Part shown: one piece after another, positions 46,116 to 58,900 of the stretch
Position numbering within the stretch: the first letter of the stretch is position 1
Layout of the letters: every line of letters starts with the position of its first letter
DNA from: Cladochytrium replicatum
Taxonomy: Eukaryota > Chytridiomycota > Chytridiomycetes > Cladochytriales > Cladochytriaceae
Reading direction: 5' to 3'
DNA length: 64,000 nucleotides
Assembly (NCBI GenBank): GCA_025526935.1
Contig: JAHLKD010000005.1
Coordinates: 1 to 64,000 of the forward strand
Position numbers and translations under genes: made by a program
Notes under the pieces: model-generated
What the model was told of the DNA's origin: nothing
What the model saw: only the letters and a program-made list of their open reading frames with translations
Databases searched by the model: none

Positions 46116-48811
46116 TTATGGGCGCAGAAGATATACTGCAAGCCAAACCGATCCAATCCAGCTTCCCACCACGATGCCCGCGCTCGTGAGGGCCTCCATC
46201 CTCCTAGTCCGCTCCCGTCTCCTCTCGCTGATCATGATGACATGCTTTTGCCCGGCAGTAGGCCTGTGTCGGAAAAACTCTTGGTCTGCACATTTCGCAG
46301 TTAATTCTGAATCAGTGGAGTGATCGCCGTCACCATCAGCGGAAAGTCCCTCCCTGGTATTACCAGGTCCTTCTTCTGCTGTTTCTTCTTTCGCAGGAAC
46401 AGGTGACTCTTCGGACTCCTCGCCTTTAGCAGTCACGCCGTATATCATTTTCCAATATTTCTTTCGAATGACCAAAGCGATAGATTCAGCAGTTCGAGCA
46501 AGGAAGGGCGGAGCGAGTTCTCTCATGATCCATTTGGACGCAATGATGATTGGGTCGCGCTCAAGGTAGCTGGCGCGAGGTTTATGATCGTGCAAGCCGT
46601 CAAAAGTCTCTAGAAACTGGATGCGATCCTCGAGATGTCCGACCAGGCTGCTAAGGTGGTAGTACCTCGCTTCCGCAAGGAGCGCTCGCAAGTGCGGGAG
46701 GTGGCGTGTGGTCGAGAAAGTTTTGTCAACAAGACGACCGGATCGAAGGTAGTTCAGGATGTGACGGAAAAGTGGGCCTAGACAATACAAACGTATCAGC
46801 AGAAGTATAATGCTTCAGTTTCAGAGCACAAACCATCACGGTCGATGAAATAGTACCCGCCTCGCATAATCATCGATTTGCGTTGACTTTCGCTGGAAAA
46901 CCAGTGTGCGATCAAGGATCTCGAGTCAGACAGCAAGGTGTCCAGGGTAGTGACGTACTCGATTCCACCAACATTCAGGTGCACGACAGTGTTCGGACCA
47001 CCAAAATGTGACCCTGAGCCGCCGGCCCCGTACATTGGAGACGCCCACATTCTGTGATCTGGAGCGACGCACATAAATGCCTCCTGTGGCCCTCCTTGCA
47101 AAGCGCCCTCTCCATTCGTAATTGCTGGTCGAGCAGTTTCGGTGGTACTGGTTCCAGTTGGGGTTCCAGTTAGAAGAACATTTGTTTTCTCTTCACCAAG
47201 CACCAGTTTCGCAGAAGTCGCCAAAACTGAGAATCCGATCCCAGAGGCTGCCTTTACGCCGTATTCCATGAACGATTGCTTTTTCTGCACAGTTTTCCCC
47301 TTCACTTCTGCTCCATCGGCGGCGCTATCGCCGGAAGATATATCGACGGGAACAGTTTGCGTGGATACCTCAAATGTTTGCTTCGGGATTGATCCAGGGA
47401 AAGTTGAGATGCGAAGCACTTCTACTCTGCCAGGTGCTGCACGCTGTCTACGAGAGGGTTTGCCCTTGCTTTTCCCACTCTGCGCCCCAGCATCGCCATC
47501 GATTTCTTCATCCTCCCGATAACCAGGAGCACGCTGGTATGCGACACCGGCCTTTATCGCCGCAGTTGCAAGAACTCCTCCCGCAAGCACGCTAGTCGTT
47601 GCAATCTTCTGAGTTGCAGAATAGATGTAGTTTTGTACACCAAAAACGTCATCTACACGCCGATAACCCTCAAGAGCTGAATCTGCAAACGAGCCAAGGG
47701 CGTCCGGAATCGGGCTCTGTTTCAGCATAACAGCACCATTGACAGCAGCCTCCTGAACTTTGTCAGACAACCAGGCTGACCAGTCCTTCGGCGGTGGAGG
47801 AGGTGGGGCTCTGACGACCGCTTGGTTTCCCTGTGTGTCATTGGTTGTCGTAAGCGCACTTGCAACAGATTCTTGGTGTTGCTGAGTCTGGTGAGAAGGT
47901 GAAACTTCGTCGTCGGATTCCTGTTCCACTTTGCGAGGATGCGGGAAGAGAAAGTAGTAGGCGATACCGCCAATCGCCAAGTACCAGAGCATCTTAGAAA
48001 TCGAAGGAATTTGAAATAAAGAGTTTGATTGGGGAACAGATGGAGACGGCATGGAGACGATGTGCTCAGGTGGTGGAGCAACGATGGTCACTTGAGAGTT
48101 GCTTGTTCCGAGCAAATACATGAGAACCATACCGACGATCAATGTTGTCGGGGAGTAAATTGCAACATCCATGATGTCGTGATCCAAAATCGGTGAGGCC
48201 GGCGGAGTATTGTCGTCATACCTCGACCTGCCAGCTTTCGGCCCGTGTTGATCCCATGCAATATCAGACCCAACGGAAAGTGGCCGGGTGGGTTCTCCAG
48301 CGTAGGAATTTCGGTTCGTCCGTTTGACTTCACTAGCCTTCGTGTGCTCGAACGTTTTCACCCTTCTAAGTGTCTTCTCCCTCTTTTCATTTTCCGACGC
48401 CCTCTCGCTTTCCACAGCCCCAGAGTTCCCCAAATCAGGGAGTTTTCCGTCGTACGTTGCCGAGTCGAGTTCGTCGATCTCAGGTACAGGGGAAGGTGCG
48501 CGAGAACCAGAGACTGAAGGCACAGTAGTGGTATCACCTGTCAAATCTTCTCCAGCCCCAGCCGATGCAGTTACTGGCATTGTAGATGTTCCTCCCACAC
48601 TGAGTACAGAGTCCCTCCGTTTCAAATTGGTTGATGACGCAGCGGAGAAAAATCGAAACGGCAAGGTGGCAGTTGCGGTCTCCACTAAGGTTTCATAAAT
48701 GGACGACGGTCGTGAAGCGACTTGTTTTTGTTCATCTCCCGGCACAGTTGCTGACGTTGAAGTTGATTGGGAAACGTTCTCTTCAGCAGCATTTGCAGCA
48801 TAGCTAGTCAT
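46116..48811 (-). CDS. Membrane-anchored KCTD-type BTB/POZ protein
   Basis: Two exons (48811-46834, 46777-46116) give 879 residues. The BTB domain of T1/KCTD type spans about 613-720: VVHLNVGGIEYVTTLDTLLS, HWFSSESQ, GGYYFIDRDG, then across the intron PLFRHILNYLRSGRL and ALLAEARYYHLSSLV. Before it is a long disordered, Ser/Thr-rich region with hydrophobic segments at about 216-236 (YSPTTLIVGMVLMYLLGTSN) and 273-290 (MLWYLAIGGIAYYFLFP), a Pro-run and a weaker hydrophobic stretch (SVLAGGVLATAAIKAGVAYQ). A final segment, SAGIVVGSWIGSVWLAVYLL, sits at the C-terminus. KCTD domains form oligomers and often serve as Cul3 adaptors; a membrane-embedded version is unusual. Function unknown. Confidence 0.8.
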
Positions 48812-49074
48812 TTTAGGTCAGTGTCCGATGAACAGTTCTGGGCAGCAAAGGAGAATGAGATTCGAGTCAAGACGAACAGCTATTTCTGTTATGCACATAC
48901 AGACTTACGTAACACGATGCCAGCGTGACCCTCCGACCGATCACACAGGTGTCAAATTTCCCAAATTCTCAGGGTGTGGAACGAGGACACAAAAATGAGC
49001 AACTGCACAGCCTCTACTAGCTGCACTAGCAACAGAAAATGTCAAAGCCTCTTGTTTCTACAAACAAACACCAC
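48812..49074. other. Intergenic between two minus-strand genes
   Basis: Promoter space of the BTB gene and 3' flank of the HAUS3-like gene. No gene seen. Confidence 0.4.
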
Positions 49075-51367
49075 TTATTGATCTTTCAGCTTGTCGAGTC
49101 GGGTCACCGCCGGTTGCAGCTGTGCAGATCGTTCCATGATCGCCTTTTCTTGCTCAAAAATCGGCTGGTATCAAAGAGTGAGATAAAACAGGATAATCTG
49201 GGCAGAGGATTTACCGTTGGGACCAGGAGTGATCCTCCGCTCACAGTTGAATTGACCCGGATGAAAACCCCTTTCTCGGCTTGTTGCCTATCCATTCAAA
49301 TATATAAAAAGGAATTAAGGATGGGGGTCAGGAAAGCTCACATTTCGGCAAATCGCTGGTCCAGCTTAAGGATCTTTTCTTGCATTTGATCGCTCGATCC
49401 GTTCTCCGTTAATGGATAGAAATGGGGACCTTGCCCCACCTCAGCTTAGGAAAATTTCAGTATGTTCCACTGACGGACTGGCTCTCGTCTCGTTACCAAA
49501 ATAGCCATGTTGGTTCAGTGATACCTAGGTGAACTTCAGGTCAGAAACAGAGCTGGATGATCTCTACACAACCTACCAATGCTTTTGTACAACAAGCTTT
49601 TTCATCTTCCAACTCGCTGATTACACCTCGAAGAAACTGGGAGATCGAAAGAAGCTCTTTATGATCAGACTGCAAGCCCATCATAATCATTTCCATTCGA
49701 AGCTGTTGCTTCAGTACACTTTCTTTGATCTTAATGAAATATCAAAGAAATTTCAGTTCAGATTTCAACCACATACTTGAATGGTCTGCTGAATGAGGGC
49801 GTTGGAACGCTCGGTTTGTGTTTCCCTGAAGATCGCCATAATCGGCTCACGTAAGTTCTTTTCTGCAACTTTCTCGAGAAGTTCGGATAGTGTTGTCTCA
49901 TTTAGGTCAGCCAGCCGTTCGATCTCGGCAGATTCGTCCCCGCCACAGGAAAAATCTAGTGCAGATAACGATATGCTTCCATTCAAAATTTCTTCCACAA
50001 ACAAGCTTGTCTTTTCGATATCGAACAGAGTGTTCTCAATAAACTCCCTGTGCAACTCAGTGGAATGACATTTGCCGGTGTTTTACGTTTCTTACTTGAG
50101 CTCGTCTTCGCTCTGTGGGAGTTCCTGACTTACGATAGATCGCCTTGTTGCAAAGTCTTTGGCCACTCCCTGGAAAGTGTCAAAATAGCTCTCCTTTACA
50201 GTAAGTTGTATGTCGGCCATTTCGGCTTCAGACGTTCTAGAACCAAAGTTCATTAGTTAGAGTTGGATTTGGATCTTTCGACTAACTCCTCTGTTAGAGA
50301 ATTCATCGCGCTGTTTAGCATTTCATAGGTCTCGTTCTGCGAATCTCCTTCTTTGCACCAGTTTAATCGCCTCAGATCAGGCGACTCTCCAACACATGCG
50401 CTGACTTCGTGACCCTACCAATTATGAATTGGGGTGTCAACGACACTTAAAATATTATAATGCTTTTCCCTGTTTCAAACATACCTCAGTTATTGACTTC
50501 AGAGTGACTTCAAGAATGTCAGCTTCTGCTTTCGCTATACTCGCTAGTTGTTCATCCTGCTGGAAAAGGTGGCCCCCTGTTTGGCCATCGAGTTGACCTT
50601 GACTTTTGTCGAAACGCTCCATCTTCTCTTTTGCATGCAAGACTAGCGATTTGACTGCAATCTCGCCATCCGACGCACGAGCTTTTAAAGCATTGCTCAG
50701 CGAATCAGCAACGTCCGATATTGCAACCAACGTTCCGTGCGCTTGTTCTTCCCGCCTGCCGGACGCCGATTGCATTGAACTTCGCCAATGGTAAGGCCAA
50801 CGATTTACATCGAAATGTTGATCGTACCGCATTAGATTCTCTCGCGCGAGAGATTTTTCCAGCTTTTTCTTCAACAATTCCATCTCCTCTTCCAACAGTT
50901 CGATCTCTGACCTGTTTCTTTGTTATATAATAAGTAGTTTCTCGGGTAGAAATTGTTTACCGAACAGCTGTTTCTTGATCTCCATGATTAATCCATTCTT
51001 CCTGCTCTTCACGGTTGTTTTCTGAAAACTCGTCCTCATCCACAACTCCTGATCGAATCAACTCCTCCCAACTAACCATGAATTAGCATCTTTCGAGCCA
51101 CGTAATTGAAATCTCTTACGCGAGAGCTTCTCCATGTGTCAGCGCAGCAATCTCTGTGCTCTTGAAGAGCGAATCCGGGTTGCTCTCGCCCAATGTCCGA
51201 CCAATAAACTCCACCACCGAACGGGTCGCATCATCACTTTGGAAAGTCCATGAGAGCCACTGCTCCAGCAATTCAACGTCACTGATTCCTTTCGCACGCT
51301 TTTTTGCTTGTGGTTCGTAGCCCAGAGCGGCAAGAGTCTCCGCGAACGACCGAGCGCTTACTGGCAT
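49075..51367 (-). CDS. Coiled-coil protein, possible HAUS augmin-like subunit 3
   Basis: Start MPVSARSFAETLAALGYEPQ (51367). Exons joined by phase continue LLEQWLSWTFQ...LTHGEALAWEELIRSGVVDE, then SEIELLEEEMELLKKKLEKS, then VNRWPYHWRSSMQSA. Later exons give LNSAMNSLTEE, TSEAEMADIQLTVKESYFDT, LHREFIENTLFDIEKTSLFV, ESVLKQQLRMEMIMMGLQSD, NGSSDQMQEKILKLDQRFAE, and the end VTRLDKLKDQ. About ten exons. HAUS3 proteins start with a small globular head (F...L..LGYP, ...FL.WF...) and are otherwise coiled coil; the match in the head and overall layout suggests HAUS3, part of the augmin complex that nucleates branched microtubules. Similarity is weak by eye; any long coiled-coil protein is an alternative. 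Confidence 0.5.
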
Positions 51368-51798
51368 GAATGGGTGAATGGGCGACTTAATGTTGCCCAA
51401 ATGGGGAGCGTGTGGCTGGGTGCAAAAGGTGACAGAATGCACGCAAAGAAAGTCGAAGGTGTTGTTCCTGTCGTGAAGACCCACGAACTGGCCGTTTCGA
51501 GCAACTGGGCTGCGATTCAAAAGAAGGTCTGTGCGTCTTTGCCGATTTCGCGCATGAATCTTAACTGTCCATGCTTACAGATGAAAGAAATAACAAGAAA
51601 TAAACCAAAAGTATGCATGCAAATAGGCAGAAGTTTTAGAGGGGAGGGCTGATGTCATTTTAGAAGCCTGAAGCTCCCAGACGCCAAACACAGCGAAAGA
51701 CGGAAAAAGAACAGAAAAATGACGAACGGAACTCACGAAAGAGCGGGAACGCGAAACGCCGGCGCGTTGACGAAGAAGGAGAGAGCGGGAAATCAAAA
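51368..51798. promoter_or_regulatory. Divergent region HAUS3-like / REXO4
   Basis: About 430 bases between opposing starts. It contains short open frames on both strands without recognisable motifs. Confidence 0.4.
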
Positions 51799-52935
51799 AT
51801 GCAGCGTATTCAGGAGGGACGGGTAGAAATGGAGGATTTAGCTCGCCGTGCGGAAAAGAGTGACTGCTGCAATGCACCAGCAATATCAAACTCGTCCAAT
51901 GATGCAGCTAAGAAAGTCGAAGAAGAAGACTTGTCGGTCGAGGAGGGCATATATCATGAACGAAATCAGAGCTTAAAGATATTAGACATGGTCATCGATG
52001 GCGTTGCTGGATCCGACGGAGAAGACGACGCCCTTGATGAAGATCTAATCAAAGATGAGAAACAAGAAGGAAAGGATGCTATGCCGAACAAGAAGCAGGG
52101 GAACGATCTTCCACCAGTTGATCCAACCGACAAAAGGTTTGGAATCGTCAAATCACAACGTGATCCTAGTTGCCGAATAATTCTTTTCAGGGCTGGAAAA
52201 TATGTCGCCATTGATTGTGAAATGGTCGGAGTTGGCTCTAACGGTGAAAGATCAGTGCTTGCACGAGTCTCCGTGGTGAACATACATGGAAATGTGCTGC
52301 TGGATGCATTTGTAAAACCACTTGAGCGAGTAACGGATTACAGAACCCACGTCAGTGGAATTACTCCACAGCTTCTCGCGAATGGTATGCGACTTTAATT
52401 TTCATAGTTAATGCGACTGATTTGTTTTTGTCAGCACGGGATTTTAAGGAGGTTCAAACAGAGGTTGCGGAGCTGCTGAAAGACAGGGTGCTCATTGGTC
52501 ACGCTGTGCACAACGATTTGCACGTAAGTTTTTCGAATCCCTGATGTCCAAACTTGACTTACTCTTCTGTAGGCACTCATGCTGACGCACCCCGCCCGCA
52601 TGATTCGCGATACAGCCACCTACAAACCCTTCAGAGCTTACTCCAAAGGCATGAGCCCAGGTCTACGCCGTCTTGCATCTGTCGAGCTTGGTTTGGACAT
52701 CCAATCTGGGGAGCACTCTTCGGTGGAAGACGCAAAAGTTACTATGCTCCTCTATAGGAAGGTCCGGAGGGATTGGGAGAAGGCTCTACTGGCTTCAAGA
52801 GGAGCCCTAGGAAAAGTTGCAGCAGAGAACGCCACGTTCCCTATCACTAGAGGTGAAAAGCAGCTTTACGTACGCAACAAGATAAAGGAGCGGAGAAGAG
52901 CAAAAGCTATTGCGAGGTCGAAGACGAAGAAGTGA
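51799..52935 (+). CDS. REXO4: RNA exonuclease 4 (DEDDh 3'-5' exonuclease)
   Basis: Three exons (51799-52384, 52435-52523, 52573-52935) give 345 residues. The exonuclease domain carries all three motifs: [20 protein letters not shown] (Asp and Glu of ExoI), [13 protein letters not shown] (ExoII Asp) and [16 protein letters not shown] (ExoIII, His and Asp of DEDDh). The first about 115 residues are acidic and Lys-rich ([24 protein letters not shown]), and the last 40 are strongly basic ([18 protein letters not shown]), probably a nucleolar signal. Yeast Rex4 acts in rRNA processing at ITS1. The start is the first ATG after an in-frame stop. Converges with CFAP65, 62 bases apart. Confidence 0.9.
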
Positions 52936-52997
52936 ACTATGTATTAAACAGTAATACAGATAGTAAGAAAAGAAATTGTGCATTACACTCGTTCTGG

Positions 52998-55900
52998 TCA
53001 CACATCTGGTGATGGGAGAGTTGGGATGATCCTGATGCCATATTTGGTGATGTCAAACTCTCCAGCATTACACTCTTGCATCAGATTGAATATAGTGCTT
53101 TCGAGTGCAGCTTCCAAAATGTTTTGTACCTCTCCCGCCCTTTGGTAGAAGTTTGAGTCACAGTCTAAACAGGGGAGCAAACTATAAAATACCTGAGAAG
53201 TCTGTTAATTGTGGCCTCCTCTTGCTCCAACTCAACCAAGCGTTGTGCAAATTGTATTGGCCGGTTATAACTTGCGACACAAGCATTACCAGTCAATGCA
53301 ACATGCTGAGGTGTTTTCGGTCGAGTCTTGCCGGACTCCTTAAAGATTCCATTCTTCGGTTTGGTTGTAAACTGGGCGAAGTAGGGAATTTCCGTCTCCT
53401 CCTTGAATCTTTGGGTGGTGTTGTCCGTGAGACCCTGCACTTCCTTCTCCAACATGATTTCATCAATGTAACCACTCAGCAGTTCCTTCAAGGTGTTTCC
53501 CAGATCTGTGGGCAATTTCATTCTGCTGGTTTCCTCATGCAAAACATTGGGCGGTTTAGGATTGATGTCTGGGTTGGGGGGCACATCTTTTCCAAGTTTT
53601 GGGTCTCGATTCACACGGAAGATGAAGAATTTGTCGAACTCATCATGCTCCAGCATTTCATCAACATGGTGAGTCCACGATGAAATAGAGAGATGGAGCA
53701 AAAATGGTTGCGGGGGCTCAATTACACTGATCAGCGATGTGCTTGCGACTGAATGGGCGATAGTAAGTAATGAGCCGCTACACAAAACTCAATTTGACAC
53801 CAACCAGACATTGCTGAAGCAGGTCGAGAAGTTGTAAACAGCCTTTCTTCTGCTGCAGATGCAGCCTCTGGTCTTTCCGGAAGTGAAACGTGCTTCGACT
53901 TTGGCGGAGTGATGGGCGGTAGGGGGCGGAACTTGGCATTCCGAAGTTCATGCTTTCGCGAGTTATCACAACCTTGCGACATCTTTCCTTGTGAAAGCGC
54001 CCTAAAATTTTGAGGGGAAGGGGACATCTGACCCCTTGAAAGCTGCGACCTCTCCGTTGGAGAGCGAGTTCTTCTTACACTACGCCCTGTTCTGTTGCTT
54101 TCGCTTGCACTTTGCACAACACGTCCACCGCTGATTGGACGCCCGCGGCCACGTCTGGCGATTTCTGCAACGGCTTTTTGAGCCTCATAAAGCTCCTGAT
54201 GTGAAGATGAGTAACGAGAAATTGGTTTCTGGGACCTTTCCCACCTTTTCAGATTCGTTTGTTATTTCGCAAATGATATCAGAGAAATAGAACTGTGGAG
54301 TTTTTGATGGGTAGAAAGCCACTTTGCATATTCGACTCTCCCCCGGAAGCAGAGTCCCACGCAACGGAGATATTTTCAATGCTGGTAAACATTAGTCAGC
54401 CGTCCAGGCTTCAACTTGGCGCAACCAACCTTGGGGCTCCCATGAGTTGTCCAAAATCCACTTGAATGATAAGGACACATCGTCGCTTTCATTGCATAGG
54501 ACCAATATTTGCCGAGTAAGTGCACAGACTGGTATATGTCCAAAGTTAAGGCGTTCCTAATTGAAAATGTCAAGCTGGCAGAAATTTTTGGATATGCAAT
54601 TAATCGTACTTTTGACAGATAGCCAACTTGTCTGGGCATTCGAATGACCTGTGATGAAGGAATTGGATCTTCAAGAAGTCCGTACGGATGGATATCAGAT
54701 CCCTATCTTGATGTGAGAAATAGATTCATCCGAAGTGAGTTATTACGGACAAACTTTTGGACACCAGCTCCGCGGAATGTGATAATCTTTGTTTTCCCAT
54801 CGGAGACAGTTATGGGAATGTCCACCTGAAGGCGATTTTGTAACTCTACTAAAGTTGAAAGATTCTCTGACAAAATATTACCTCATATTGGCGCACCTCA
54901 AGCGGCCAGAAAACCCATGGTATGTATTCTACCTGTCCTGGTGAAATCGTTCCACAAGAGCGCAAGCATTCAAAAACCGAGAAGCTACTATTTTCCTCCT
55001 TGATCTACATGGCGAACACGGATGAACATTCAAACTGCACCTTTACTTCCGTTTGCATTAGAACCTTCTGAAGCGGGCTGAGGTCCAAATGATAGTTGAG
55101 CGTCACTGTCCCTCTGTTCGTCAACTGATAAAGCTGGTATAACGAAGTTTAACCAGCTAATTGTGTGTGAATTCTTTTCTCACTTGTATTGGTGGGCTTG
55201 TTGTTCCAATATGCACCTCTTGAAACTCGTGGACACCTCTGAGGAAATGAAGATGTTTTCTTCCGAGCGACACCGAGTATCCCACAAATGTGATCAGAAA
55301 ATCTTTTCCTGATGAACGAATCGACTGAGTGGCCAAAAAATCTTTCAGAACTATTATATAAATTACCCATATTCATTGAGCCGTATCCGTCCTTCAACCG
55401 GAACGTGACGGGCAAGCGATGGAGTCCAGGAAAATCATGAGTGTACGTCATAACCACGTGTGCAGACTCGCCAGGGAACAAACAGCCGGTCTATAAATGA
55501 GTTTCATTTCAGATCCCGTGTTTCACTGTCCACAAGCACTCGTAACTCACTTTTGGGGTCACTTGGAAAAGATTATTATCCATGATCATACTATGATGAA
55601 GTTGCTCTTCTGTGTAGTCTCCAGGGTCCGCCCATTGCTCAATCTCAATCTTTGCAGAAGCATTTGTAACTGTTTTCTTATTCATCATCATGTCCCCACC
55701 TCAAGATCATTTGGAAAGTTGAATACCCACTCGACAGGCACAACTCCGCCATTATGAACGTTCATGTGCATGACTGTGGGATCACACCTAAATATCCATA
55801 TAAGGTATTGAACAAAAGCGGATGTTCAATTAATATACCCAACAGCACATGCTCCGAAGTCAAAATCAACTGATTTTGTATCGGTCCCGTGCTTAAGCAT

Positions 55901-58900
55901 GCTTGAAGTCTGAAGATGACGATTGACATTTCGCGCTGCAGAACAACTCGAAGTACGTACTTTCGTTGATGATGTCAACTCGGGCTTAAAGGAAAGCAAA
56001 ACTGCGTTGAACCGCTGTAGCGAAAACATTTCCCACAGCTGACTTTTGCTTAGACCTGAAATAGGCTCATGGTCAGTAGGAATTGACCTCTTTGTTTAGA
56101 CGTACCACCTTCACAACGGATATCAGTGACTTGCACGGATGGATAAACTCCCAGTGCTGAAATTTCGCACAAATCAAACCGACGCTTCCAGAAAAGTATA
56201 AATCGCATTTTTGTGATAATTCCGTTTTCCCTACCTCCTGTTCGTGCTTCCGCAGGTGGGAAGCTAAATGGTCATCGAGGTGTTGTGCTTGGCTTAGTTT
56301 AGCAGCTGAAGTGAAGAGCATATGCTTTAGCCCACTCACTTGGCAGCAAATACCGAATCTTGAATCGATACTCCATTTGTTGACGTAGCCTCACCCGTAC
56401 TCTTAGTTTCTGGTATGATCGGGCCGCAAGAATGGAAGAAGTCTGAGTAATCTCAAGTCCAGACTCTTGATCTTGAAAAAGAAAAATGAATCCCTTTCTT
56501 AATTTTGGACGACCTTGCTTACCTTTCACGCTATTTGGAACCAATACTTCAACATCTTTGTGAATCGTGGAACAGTTCAGGGATGTGTCTCTCATGTGAA
56601 CTATTTCTGTGCATTCAGATCGCTCGATGTTTGCTTCTAATATGCTTGCTTGTCGCAGAGTTTTATCGAAAAGCAGATCTTCATTTTCTTCTCGAAGTTG
56701 AGGCTCGGTTTTAACACGGTACACTTCCAAATAATACTCCATATCGCATTCACTCTGATTCCACAGGGTGATTTCTCTCTCTGTGACAGCGTTCACCAGT
56801 GTTGGCCCGAACTCAAGAACAGGTGGAATTGAAACTATCCGGCCCATGATTCCTTCACCAATGACTGTAAGACTCGTTCGTCTGTGCGACACTTCGTGAT
56901 CTGTAATGGCCGAGGCACTCGAATCATCTTGCTGAGGTCAGTTTGTTTCCCTCCACGATTTTGAACAGAACAGACCTTGGTGGACATAATGACAAGGTAT
57001 TTTCAGGACCCAATCTTTTGCAGCGCTTGGCGCAAATGTACAGCGCATCACAATGGTTGCATTCGGTGCAAGGCGACCACTCGCAGGGAATATTGATACA
57101 AGATTGACGTAAAACTTCGGAATCCTCCACTGGAATGTAATTTTTGTTAGCTATTCGACAATTCATAACATTGAAATATTCACCTGAAAGTCAAGATAGA
57201 TTCGGGAATTATTCCTAGCCTTAAACTCCTTGTGCGCAAGTGTACCGATACAGGTTGGCTTGAAGCATAATGTATTCGAGTTCTCAAACACAAGTTGCGG
57301 AAGATATCCAAGACCTCGAACATGAAGGTCCTAACAACATCCAAAAGCATCAGCAAGTGTTGTCATCCATGATAGCTTAACTAACGACTGTGTTCGAAGG
57401 GGCTTTGTTGAATGCACATTTCAAAACTTGGTCATATAAACGCTGCTCACTCGGAGAGAAGCGCAAAACGATAAGTTGAGTTTCATCCTTGTGGAGAACT
57501 CCCACCCGAGGCTTCACAGAAAATGGCGCACCGCCAAAGCTAGCTAACGGAGTTGCTCCGCCAATACCTCGGAGTTGCTGATGCTGTGCTAAAACAATCG
57601 AGCCGCTTGTTGGCTTAGGGTCGTTTTCTCCCCCTTTGTCTGGATCGATAAACAAAAATTTGGCCGGAGTGTCTCCTGTATTTGTCAGCCGCAAGGTCCT
57701 GTAAACCGATTTATCGGGATAGCACGATGGAAAATCGAGGCGAATGGAACTGAACGAAACTTTAGGAATAAAGGTGTCTTCTCCAGCTGAAAAGGTGTTT
57801 CTGCACGAGGAAATATTCAATTTGAGGTTCAGATGATTCTTCCGGAGGATATTCGTACCCAACAATAGTCGGCGTTAAGCACCAAGGTGGTGTAAAAGTC
57901 AATTCATTCACCAGCCTGAAGTTTCGCATGCTTTTGAAAAAAACGTAGCACTCCAGCTGCACACCATAAAATGCATTGTCCGTTTTGGGCCGAAAGTGGA
58001 TTCGAAACTCGAATGTACTTTGGGGGAGAATGTCTGTAACACGAGGAGTGACTGCAAACGCACTCTCCTCCCTAACATTTTTGAATACCCTTAAACGGAC
58101 GAAATGACTCGTTCTTACTTCGTAGCTTCACCAGGCATAATCCACACGCAAGACATCTTTCCCTTTGTGTTGTTTGTAACCCGAATGATTTCACTATCGA
58201 CCATTTTGTATCGAGAAACTGCACCAAAATCGACATAAGTGTCGACGAGAGAAACCGCCTGCGTGGGGAGCATGTTTTCATAAAAGTATTCACAGGCAAT
58301 TTTGCTCGTCTCGTAGGCGGAGTCCAACGCTAATGCTAATTGGCGATTATTAAACACAATGAAACCAGTATGATCAGGTTTCTTACTCTGCGTCTCCTGA
58401 TGCTTCTCTGCAAAAGAGAGAACACTATCGTAACAAACGACGGTACCAGTTTTCAACATCTGTGCCTGAATGAGAATCAAGGAATGTATGACGAATGCCT
58501 TACTTACTTCTTCCAGCTGCTCGGGTCCGTACATCCACAACCCATTTTGAACCCTTTGGATGTACCTTTCGATGTGATGTGGTTTAAAAGTTGCGGGTCG
58601 CCTTTTGTCCGTATAACATGTGCCCAAAAGGTCCACGTACTGTTAATTGAAAGCTCAGTTCTGATGCACAGCTTTCGAAACAGCATTTTTACCAATGCAT
58701 CCTGATGTTCAACGAGACAATATAGACGACGATAGTAATTGATTGGTTCAAGGGGCGAGAATTTAATAGTGAGAGCGACTGAAGACTGCGGGCCGATTGA
58801 TCCAGATGGTTTGTCAAAATGAAAAACACTGTTTGGCTCGACCAAGAACTGTATTCCGCGAGATCAGCTACTCATCGCACACGTAAAGACGGGAAAATAC

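Noticed and set aside
53105-53683. 192-codon plus-strand frame
   Set aside because: It is antisense to the CFAP65 C-terminal exons, has no motif and no start context.
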